Made by a program: the position numbers and the translations under genes. The notes under the pieces were generated by a model, which searched no databases, had not been told where the DNA came from, and saw only the letters and a list, made by a program, of their open reading frames with translations. From Calycina herbarum (taxonomy: Eukaryota > Ascomycota > Leotiomycetes > Helotiales > Pezizellaceae), in assembly GCA_001414485.1 (NCBI GenBank), contig LLEY01000101.1:124001-188000 (forward strand): a stretch of 64,000 nt of DNA, given 5' to 3'. Of the stretch, positions 55,435-64,000 are shown in pieces; the stretch's first letter is position 1, and every line of letters starts with the position of its first letter.

Positions 55435-57328
55435 GCGGTCGTTGAATTCCCCTGAATGGTCTTTTCGTGCTTCCTGCCATGGCAATTGAGCAGCGCAGGA
55501 GGGAAACAGCCATCGGGGTAATGCCACAATCTGACGGGAATAGGATTCGCACTCTCGGAACATGAAAATTTCTATTTGAGCCCTTTCTTGCAGTTTCAGT
55601 ACTTTATTGCACCGAAGTTCGTTCTTGCAGCAGCTATTACGATCTAAAATAGAGACTATCCACCTTGAAACCGAAACTATATTTCAGTCCAAATCCATCC
55701 CATCTGCTTGTCTTTAAGCTTGTGCTTGTGCTTGTGCTTGTGCTTATTAAATTTTGAAGTGGCTTTTTTGTACAGTGGATTGTTTGAGTAGGAAGATTGC
55801 TTGAAATCTGAATTCCGTGCCAAAAGCAAGTACTGGCGTAGCACACATCAACAATTGTACAAGCTAACAAATATGAATGATGGACATGGTTTGCTGGGAG
55901 TGATCACACGCGATCTTTAGTGCATCTTTTTTCAATTTATGATCTTTTTCTTAAATGATTTTAAACCCCCTATATGGGCTCCGTGTGGTTCTTGATCACA
56001 ACTCAGCAACCAAATAAATGGCAGTAACACATTATTATGCAAACTTGAAGTTTACCCCTTGTTAAGCAAGCTTGTTGCCCCCAGTTGACAAATGGGTGAA
56101 GTTTGTTTTTTGGGGTGACACCTGGTTGTTGTTTATGTGTTGAAAAGATCTGAAGGCTCTGGTGGGAAAAAACCATAAATTTAACATATTAGATTACCTG
56201 AGGTCAAGTGCTAATAAGATGTGGTTCATGTAGTCTTTCAATTTCTGCTAAGAGCACATAGTAGTTTCTTACGTTATCTCTAGCGCATAATTCAAAGGCC
56301 GTATTTAGAAAGGAAGATGCTGTTAACTCTTTCTTGATTTAACAAAAAATCAGGTTTTCTTGAGAAACTGCTTTATTCTGTATAAGGGCTCATCAATTAC
56401 CAGAGGCACAGGCGCAATTTGGCACAGCAGCAGCATACTATGTCTAAGACTTCTATAATAATAATGAATTATTTTGATGCGTTCTTGATATTTATCGTCT
56501 GCATGCAAAGTTCAATGCTTTTGGGAGTATCTTGGAGCTTTATTTCCTCCTTGTATTTTCAATTATCATCGGTTCCTATGTGCAGAGTATAACAACCATG
56601 TGTCTATTCCAATTGGTTTTGGGCACTAGTACTCCAGTGCCTAAAAGTCATAATTGCTACCTTGTTTACTCCTGCCAAGAGATTTTTTCGCTTCACTTTT
56701 TGGGGTAAACAAACAATGACTATAGTCACGAGAGACTTAACTATAAGCCCACCCTCCTGTTTGACAAGCAAGTGATTTAGCATCTGATGGTCCTATACCT
56801 CCGGGAGGTAATCATTTGACAAACAATTTGGATCAATGTGTTTGTACAGGATAGAAAAGTCTATAAATAAGAGCCTGCCCCTCTCTCAATCCCACCATCA
56901 GTCTCAAAATCTGATTTCATCTGCAGTGAGCTTTTTTTTCATGTCTTTCTCTTTTGTTCTATGTCTGTTTTAGAAGATAGCACTCTCAACCAAGAGAAGA
57001 GAGGTGCTTTCCCCCAATGTTCAACGTTGAAGGATTCACCAGAATTTGGGCAACCTACATACACACTTGGGAGTGTGTTGCTCTCGGATTTTCGGGTTAA
57101 TGTTTATTTATTCTCAGCATAATGAAGCGACAATTAACTAATTAGGTTAGTCCCATGACTTCAAGCGAAGCTTTTCCGGCTTGTTTTTGTCTATAAATAT
57201 CGTGTCATGTTTACCTTTGAACCCACCACAAAAAACACGTCCACCACGACAAGAAAACCAAGAATAAACCCTGAACCCACCACAAAACTACAACACTGGC
57301 TCATCTCACTTTCAACAACCACACAAGC
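55435..57328. other. gene-free stretch with hexanucleotide repeat and promoter motifs
   Basis: About 1.9 kb without a gene. A (TTGTGC)n microsatellite of about 4.5 units lies at 55718-55745. Two TATA boxes occur (TCTATAAATA near 56861 and the one at 57191), each followed by a leader containing CCCACCA. The near one probably serves the next gene. Confidence 0.45.
57191..57200 (+). promoter_or_regulatory. TATA box of the dioxygenase-like gene
   Basis: CTATAAATAT, 129 bp before the predicted start at 57329, in a CA-rich leader typical of fungal 5' UTRs. Confidence 0.45.
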
Positions 57329-59479
57329 ATGGCAAACATGCAAGGTGACAGAGCAAAATACCCTGAGCCCATTAATCCAATGCCCGTTCTGGTGCAGAGG
57401 ATGAGCGAGTGGGCCCGCTTACAGTCAAAGAAGTTCCGGCAACAGAAATTCAACTCAAACGGGTATCAAATTTACGACAAAGTCGAGAGACATGGCCTGG
57501 GTGCCGAAGGTCTTCGAATACGCGAAGACCTCTTCAGACAGGACTGCCGTGAGTTTTACTTAAGCGATTCAGAAACATTGCTGACCTTTCTTAGGAGAAA
57601 CAAGGAGCGCAAGACCAAACTCTTCTGGCAACGAGCTGAAGATACTTCTTCTCCATATTCAACAATTGGAAAGCGAGGACAACCATCAATGGCGGGATTT
57701 GGAACTAGTTACTGAGCGAGAGCGATTGAAGAACCTCGAGTCTCTCGAGAAGAGCCGAAAGCGTGAGGTTTTTTATTTATACAAGACCCCAAGTAGATTG
57801 CTAACTCCTGCTAGGACGAGTGGAGGTGAAGAACCCAAGACAGGCATACGGTCTCATCAAGTACGGTAAGTTTTTCTCTTCTTCATTTTACGTCTCCGTA
57901 ACCCACTAAACATCTGTAGCTTCCTCCGAAAAGCGGCAACCTCGTCAAAGCCAACATTTTAAGGCCATCTTCCGGAATCGACCAGGAATGCCACGAGACA
58001 TCAGGGGCCCGTTTTTGTTTGACCTTAATCCCATGACAATGAGAAGACGCAAGGCGCGGGATGAGGGCACAAAAGTTGTCAGATGGAAGCTTCCACAAAA
58101 GAGGGAAAAATTGCACCCCGATAACTTCCAAGGCTACATGAGCCCAGAGGAGGATAGAAAAGCAGTAGCAGAGGAAGTGAAGTACTTGGCATACAGAAAC
58201 CGAGGGTTGGCAGTTGCTTATCAAGTTTGGTTCCAACTGTGGGCACGTGAGATGTGTGATGAAGGTATGTTCCTGACTTGTTTGTATTGCTTTTTGGATA
58301 GAAACCTAACTATGAGTACTAGGCTGCGAACATCTTCTTGAACCGGCACCACGAGACTCTGATCTTGTCCCATACATGATCAAAGGAGCGCCAGAACTTT
58401 TTGCCCACTTCGTACATGGAATTGAAAAGGAAAAACACGTGGATTATCAACTCAACTCCCGAAAACCAGACCAAAATCCAATGATCCCGACCGGGGTTAC
58501 CCACGAGGGTAATATTTACATCTTGGACAAGAATGGCAAGCCCGTTCACGTTTTAGCTCGGAATTGCGTAAGCTGGGTGGACTTTGGAATGATATTCCAA
58601 GAAGCTCGCAACAACGAAATCCTCGCACAGGATATACCCAGAGAGCACCGAGCCCTCAATAGCTTTTGGCCAATCCCAGAAAAAGAGAACACCCAAAATA
58701 AACAAGGGGACAAGCGATTTCCAAAGGGCAGTTTTCGGGACAAAGAAAAGGAACACTTCATGGACAGCAGTTTCGGCTATGGCACCATACACCATGGTCT
58801 ATGGGCAGAGACTGGACACTCGCTGGATCAAAAGACCTTTGTTGGGGGGCCGTGGAATTTATCCCTTACCAAGACCACTGCGGGCAGAGGCAAAGGCAGC
58901 AAAGAGTTAATCGATAGGCCCAGAGTTCAAGCTGTTGGAAAATATCGAGAAACCACTGTCTTTCACAGAGCCATCTTTGGGTTACTGTATCTCGTTGTTG
59001 ACCCAGAAGGTTTCCAAGCCGACCGAGCTTTTGTGGAAGATCTTGCTGCGAGAGGTCTCCTAGTTGATCACCATCCCTTGATTTGTCACCATTTACAGGC
59101 TACACAAAGCAACCGGTCTTGCGGTTGCCACAAAGATAATGGAGACCATCCAAACACGATGGTTGGCACAACGCCGTATGGAGACTTTTTAGGGGCCCAT
59201 ACCGCCCTCCATGATGTTAATCTCGCTGTTCGGACTCCATTTTATACTGGCGACTATGCTATCACCAAAGCTACGCAGACTGGACATTGCGTCACTCCTG
59301 TTCTTGCTGGAGAGCGAGCATCTCTTGTGGACACATCAAAATCGGCGTTAGCAACGGCAAGACATAACTGGAGATACTTGCCGGAACCTGAGCAGCCGAG
59401 TTCTTGGAAAATTGGAAACGTGAAATCGCCGAATAGGACGCCAAATGGGCAGTCATCCATGACTAAGAAGTTCAGTTAG
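57329..59479 (+). CDS. putative 2OG-Fe(II) dioxygenase, possibly TET/JBP-like
   Basis: Exons 57329-57548, 57595-~57860, ~57920-58264 and 58323-59479. The exon 2/3 junction is uncertain because the obvious donor and acceptor disagree in phase. The N-terminal half is basic and coiled. The catalytic core lies at the end: HRAIFGLLYLVVDPEGF, then CGCHKDNGDHPNTM (HxD iron motif), TPYGDFLGAHTALHD and GHCVTPVLAGERASLV. The distal His, then Arg for 2-oxoglutarate, matches the double-stranded beta-helix dioxygenases. The spacing and the G-D-...-GH(x)V(x)P motif recall TET/JBP nucleic-acid-base oxygenases, but that subfamily is inference. After the stop another frame stays coding-like to about 59829 (LRRQGKDLHTLKHGTPKEKR) with stops near 59437 and 59464. 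The C-terminus may therefore be truncated or the gene decaying. Confidence 0.55.
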
Positions 59480-60144
59480 CAGCTTCTTTCCTCAGACGAC
59501 AGGGCAAGGACCTCCATACGCTAAAGCATGGAACCCCTAAAGAAAAGAGGGAGTTCTTCAAAATCAATATGATCGAATATCGGAAAGAGCGTGGCGTTGA
59601 AACCAAATATTCCAAAGCCCAAGTCAAAAAGAAGAATGATATCAAGGCAGCAAAGTCTAGGAACAACACCAGGGAAGTGGAGGCACTCGAGGCAACACCT
59701 ACAGGGCTCTTCTATGAATATGACGACAGAGAAGAAAAGAAGTCGAAGAAGGGGGCAATCCCTTATAAGATAACAAAGGGAGAACGAAGGACATTTGAGG
59801 AACTCTCATGGCCAGCCTGTCCAGTCTGATCATCTGGATGGAATTCGGAAATACCGCCAAAGTCAAAGATTTGTCAATTCTTTCTTCTCTTCTTTGCAGG
59901 TCTTTTCACCGATCGGGAATTCCAAGCACTTCCTCTTTTTTGTATTTAGTTGTAGTACCTAAATAATACTGTACTCTTTTTGCAACGTACTTTTATAAAT
60001 ATGTCATATGAACTACCAAGAAACGAGATAATAAGTGAGCCCGTTGTCAAGGTCTGCTCATGAGAACACTGACAATACCCCACCAAATCTCATTCGACAA
60101 AAACGAAAAAGAAAGAACACCTCCGGCAACGTGAGAAATGATTA
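59480..60144. other. 3' remnant of the dioxygenase-like gene
   Basis: An open frame 59482-59829 encodes a Lys/Glu/Arg-rich tail (KEKREFFKINMIEYRKERG, KAQVKKKNDIKAAKSRNNTR). It probably once belonged to the upstream gene. From 59830 to the transposon nothing is recognised. Confidence 0.4.
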
Positions 60145-60189
60145 ACGTGCATGTATAGCGAACCGGCCAAACAAGCGAACCGGCCAAAA
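60145..60189 (+). repeat. left terminal inverted repeat of Fot1-like element
   Basis: 45 bp, perfect inverse of 61960-62004. It contains the subrepeat GCGAACCGGCCAAA twice, 16 bp apart. Confidence 0.95.
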
Positions 60190-61959
60190 TTTTCCACGCT
60201 CGCGATTAAAATTGTAGTAACTCTACTATAACGCCTCTAATTAATTAAAACTACTCGGAAATCTCTTCCTTAGATACTTCTTCTATAATATTATAGGTGC
60301 GCGTATTATAACCAGTCTCTCCGCAGTTGCTACAGCACCGTATACGTGATTCTTCCCTCGGCTTCCGACCACTACTTCTCTTTATTTCCTGTATTACCTG
60401 CTCACCAACGTCTCTATTATCCTATAGGTCCTACGCTTCCTGTTAGCTAAGTGATCCTCCTTACTGTAGGCGTGTTTTTTTAGCTCTACAACGCTTACTT
60501 AGTGCTTCATTTGCTTATCGAAGTCTCTAGTTCTTAGCTTTTAATAGTACTATCTAGTATCTTACTTTTAATACACCCTTTATAAACTGGTTAATAGCCT
60601 CGTAAATAGGGATTAGAGAGCTACTTTGGTAGCGGGAAATTCGATCTTTAATAAATATAGTCTGTGATAAGGCTTTAGTAGGGTTATTTAGTGTCTAAGA
60701 AACCTAAGGCTAAGCAGAATACGGGGGGGAGTTTGGAGGCGTTGGCGTCTTTAGCTTAAGATTAAGTATAGAAATCACACTTTCTAGGTCGAATAGAAGA
60801 AGCCTAGCCTCTTAGAACCCTCCTTAGATATTGCTTTCTATTATTATAATATTAAATATAGCGTAGAAGGCAGGAAAGAAATCATCCTTAGTAATATAGA
60901 TAATCTAAGCCTATATTATATCTTTAATTTGCTAACTATATACCTTTTTTAAAGGGCTAAAACAGCTAACGTCGAGTAGCTAGAGTATATAAGAAGAATA
61001 AGCAGGTATATAAAGAGTAATAATATTATTTTCCTTATAATATTCCTTAAACTCGTTAGAGTAGTAGCTTTCATAGCCGTCGAGGACTAATAGGCGATAA
61101 CTACTAATAGATCAGGACTTAGTATACTTCTTAAAATGTCGAATCCAATCCATACCATTCTTATTTATTATCTAACCATTTTCAGTAATAGCAATTACCC
61201 AGTTAGGTAGAAATCCACTGTTTTAGTACTAAGAAGTAAGATGATTTTTCACAGTAATAATTATAAATAGTAGAATACTCTAGCCTTAAGCATTAATACC
61301 CTAGATTACTATAACCCATTCCCGATTACTAGGCTATACTCTTTTTGCTCTTATACGTCCTTCTAAGCTTATAATAACCATCGCAGTTAAGATAACGCCT
61401 ATTATAAACCCAGTCTTATTAAAGTTATAGATATCTATATCGTAGATTCCATACTTCGCTACTATGCTTCGTATAAGCTTAAACCAGCCACGAATAACTT
61501 CTAGGTCTTCGCAGTTAGCTCTCTAGTAGTTGTATTTTCGTTAGAAGCGTGTCTAGAGTTCTAGGCAGCGCTTGACAAAGTTAGAAGCCCAACGCGTCCC
61601 AACGCGTAGCACGTCACGTGCTTTAAGAAGTCGATTTGCTATATCCTCAACTATAGATATCCGCGGAGGAAATCCTTTTATAGCTAGGTCGAGGATATGT
61701 TAAACAAGCACTGATTCCTCTAGCTCAGTCATTTTCCGTAAATTAGCTAGAATATCGCGTCGTAAAGGTATACTAAGTAAACGTCGACCTAGCTTCCGGT
61801 GATCTACAGAATAGGTCCTCGCAGCAGCTCGAGCACGTAAATTTGGGTCTTTTTACATAGCCTAGATGGCTAAGACTAACCGGCTTTCGTCATTTTTCTA
61901 AGGCATCGTTCGTTATAGAGAAATTTAATATTTAGTAGAGGTGTGGTAGGGGCGCGGGG

Positions 61960-62004
61960 TTTTGGCCGGTTCGCTTGTTTGGCCGGTTCGCTATACATGC
62001 ACGT
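61960..62004 (-). repeat. right terminal inverted repeat of Fot1-like element
   Basis: Perfect inverse copy of 60145-60189, followed by the TA target duplication. Confidence 0.95.
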
Positions 62005-62125
62005 TAGATTAGATTAATATCTAATCTAATCAATGATTTTTAGGTGTTAATCATTAATCAGATTAATGTAACCTTATTAATCAGATTAACAATTGATTAA
62101 CCGTTGATTAACTGATTAATTTGTG
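62005..62125. repeat. AT-rich palindromic repeat cluster
   Basis: Short inverted and direct repeats of ATTAATCAGATTAA and GATTAGATTAAT/ATCTAATCTAATC types are packed in about 120 bp right beside the transposon end. Probably remains of an older element; no gene. Confidence 0.5.
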
Positions 62126-62245
62126 CTCACACTGACACCTCGAGTGTTGCAAAGAAAGATACGTGCCGTGAGATTGCCCGAGCGCCTCGAACTTCAGATT
62201 CAACAAAAAAGAAAAAGATAAGCAATTCAAATCCGGAAGCTATCG

Positions 62246-62720
62246 GCAAATGTAAATGACGCATTTTATAAGCAGTTGGCGAAAAGGGTCTTATCGCAAT
62301 TGATAGCGACTGGCAGAGCCATATTTTGAAAGCCCAGCAATCCAACCGAGCTTGTAATTTTCATTTAGATCATCTTGATCTTGCCACAATGGCTTGCACC
62401 CATATGGTTCCTTCAGTGGCGCAAATTTGACAGCTAAGAGCCACAGACTGGACTTTCGAATGGAGTACCTTAGAGGTGACCATGTTCTGATGAAAGCAAG
62501 CAAAGTTCGCCATGCCGTAACTCCCATCCTTGCGGGAGAGCGGGCGAGTTTGGTTTCCACATCAAAATATGGGATAGAAACCCAACGTCACAACATTAAG
62601 TGTACGGAAGATAGAGAGGAGAAGGCCCGACTCTTTGAAGAACGCCTATTGAAGTTAGAAGAGGAAGCCAAGAAGACCGCCGAAGAAAACAGCAAAGAGA
62701 GAGAAGGGGTCGAAACCTGA
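62246..62720 (+). pseudogene. second, broken copy of the dioxygenase catalytic end
   Basis: In shifting frames this reads AFYKQLAKRVLSQLIATGRA, then KAQQSNRACNFHLDHLDLAT, then PYGSFSGANLTA and RGDHVLMKASKVRHAVTPIL, ending AGERASLVSTSKYG. It aligns with QATQSNRSCGCHKDNGDHPN, PYGDFLGAHTA and GHCVTPVLAGERASLVDTSK of the gene at 57329-59479. The HxD (HLD), distal His and Arg are all readable. Frame shifts occur near 62325 and 62390, and no N-terminal half is present. A coiled-coil tail (EEKARLFEERLLKLEEEAKK) ends at 62720. Confidence 0.75.
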
Positions 62721-64000
62721 CTGGAGGGAGAAGGAAAAGCCCTCGAGATGTCGCAGCACGCAACCATGGGGAAAAAGAAGCCAATTCGGTCATTCTTTGC
62801 TATATGGAGAGGTCACTCGCGAAATTCAATCAAGGAAAAGTGGAAAAGAACCGGCAAAGAAAAGCGGCTTCTGCTTCCTGGAACAAGAGAGAGCACCCAT
62901 TAAAGGAGACATACGCAGTTTCCTTGATTTAATAGAAAATTTCGATAAAGGTAAGGACGAGAATGTTGTTGAGAATTGGATTATACGCTGTTCAGGTTCT
63001 GGTCAAGAATTTGTACCCTTTGCGAATCATCTGTTGGGTACCTTGTTTGGATATAGACGACATGGTAAATTAATGACATCTGGATAACCTGATTGCATTG
63101 AATATCGTTGGTAAGCGATCAGGCGAAAGACAACCCTTCTTGTTCAAATATTGAGTGGACAACATGGTTTTGGAGTTGCGCAAGACAAAGCTATCCAGAC
63201 ACCCAAGAGGTTGAAGTTGCAATTAAGCAGCGCCTTACTTCCAGAGCAAGAAATGGAGGAATGCCTTGATTTGCCAGCAAGAGACAAGTTACAGAAAGAT
63301 AAATCATTTCACGGGAGCCAACCAGCATCTACACCTGTTGGTAGTATGGCCCCAGCGGGTGAACAGATTTGTCAATATCATATTCCCGGGGGGGACGTGG
63401 TACGAATTATCCCATTCCGCTGCTGGCTTTTCATATGTAACGTCAACTTGAATTTCTAGGCTAACCTGAGAATTTCAGACATACTATTTCCACCCACAAG
63501 CAACCTCTGTCAGCCTCACAACAGCAGACCCAAGAGACATAATCAGTTTCTTGGACGCTGGTGAGAATGAGTACGATGGTAGACTCTCCTCTCTCTTCTG
63601 TACACTTTTCTCAGTCAATGCCGCCAGAGAGTAAAGTGGTTCAAGATTAACATTTATGTTTATCTCTACGCTTGCTATTTCTGCGCTGGTCAGGCCGAGG
63701 GTTCAGGATCTGTTATTGGAAATGAACAAAGAACGACATTCTCACTTTCGATAATCTGATAAGGATGAATTCATGAAGATCACCAGAGATAAGAGGTAAA
63801 TCTCTGAATAGAGACAGGAAAAATACAGTCCCAAGCCCTAAGAAAGGAGAAGAAGAGTGCAACGATATTAGCGGAAAAGGAGTTTTTTTCCGAGAAAACC
63901 ATGGGGAAAGGCAGCATTGTAATAACGGAGAAGCTGGCTGCAACACATTACCTCAAGAATCTAAACGACAAGGAGGTCGCATAGTATTTTGACATTACCG
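62721..64000. other. gene debris to the window end
   Basis: Short open frames only. One (about 62797-63087) reads IRSFLDLIENFDKGKDENVV, then ENWIIRCSGSGQEFVPFANH and TLFGYRRHGK, and looks coding-like but has no start context or partner exon. Another (63151-63459) is hydrophilic and unrecognised. They may be remnants of the same family as the dioxygenase copies. Confidence 0.35.

Larger units (their letters stand above)
60145..62004 (-). mobile_element. Fot1/pogo-type DNA transposon, RIP-inactivated
   Basis: A 1860-bp element bounded by perfect 45-bp inverted repeats (60145-60189 and 61960-62004) and a TA target-site duplication (60143-60144, 62005-62006). On the minus strand from ATG at 61906 a Fot1/pogo transposase can be read through many stops: MTELEESVL, PPRISIVEDIANRLL, YNFNKTGF, NWVIAITENG, MDWIRHFKKYT, YRLLVLDGYES, YIPAYSSYIL and LLDVSCFSPLK. 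The first catalytic Asp of the DDE triad appears as Asn (NFNKTG, a G to A change). The other two Asp remain. The AT/TA-rich composition and TAG stops at expected Trp/Gln positions are the RIP signature. It cannot move by itself but could be moved in trans. Confidence 0.9.

Noticed and set aside
1..64000. CRISPR arrays, bacterial operons, riboswitches
   Set aside because: The sequence is clearly fungal nuclear DNA with spliceosomal introns; no regularly spaced repeats were seen.

Overview
The window comes from a filamentous ascomycete, most likely a leotiomycete-type mould. Genes carry short GT-AG introns (about 45-80 nt) with CTAAC-like branch sites. Typical fungal families are present (Spo7, AcuF-type zinc finger, HeLo/DUF7580, GPI-anchored Ser/Thr-rich wall protein, Fot1/pogo transposon). 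Some AT-rich tracts have the TpA-rich, stop-riddled look of repeat-induced point mutation (RIP). All functional names come from reading motifs in the translated sequence; no database search was possible. Exon coordinates were worked out by hand from splice sites and reading-frame phase.

Layout. 1-2.4 kb: AT-rich repeat relics, with a tRNA-like pol III unit carrying a long insertion and the PPT/LTR junction of a degraded copia-like element. 2.4-6 kb: two small secreted proteins (a Cys-rich one and a cyanovirin-N-like lectin) and a DUF3632-like protein. 6.5-12 kb: a broken alcohol dehydrogenase, an ankyrin relic, a HeLo/DUF7580 protein and an AcuF-type zinc-finger protein. 12.9-22 kb: housekeeping genes, namely Spo7, a CLD1-like mitochondrial hydrolase, a divergent RpiB/triose-phosphate-isomerase-like pair that matches the last two steps of fungal erythritol use, and an AIF/AMID-type FAD oxidoreductase. 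23-27.6 kb: a large kinase-ankyrin protein. 28.8-29.8 kb: a damaged orphan gene.

30.4-39 kb is the most striking part. Two Argonaute genes lie in tandem on the minus strand with all five introns at equivalent positions and phases. Both keep the D-E-D-H slicer residues. The downstream paralog begins with four tandem CCHC zinc knuckles in the same exon as the Argonaute N domain. The two loci also share a co-varying hairpin in the 3' flank and a conserved upstream block. 40-42.8 kb: a kelch/transmembrane surface protein. 46.6-51.6 kb: a 13-exon mucin-like GPI protein that has grown by duplication of exon-intron cassettes.

53.5-64 kb is a decaying accessory region. It holds a frameshifted CRQLRDE-type gene, a headless gene fragment, and a putative 2OG-Fe(II) dioxygenase gene. 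A second, broken dioxygenase copy lies beyond a RIP-mutated Fot1-like transposon that has perfect 45-bp inverted repeats. Long gene-free stretches (for example 42.8-46.5 kb and 51.6-53.5 kb) show nothing I can name.
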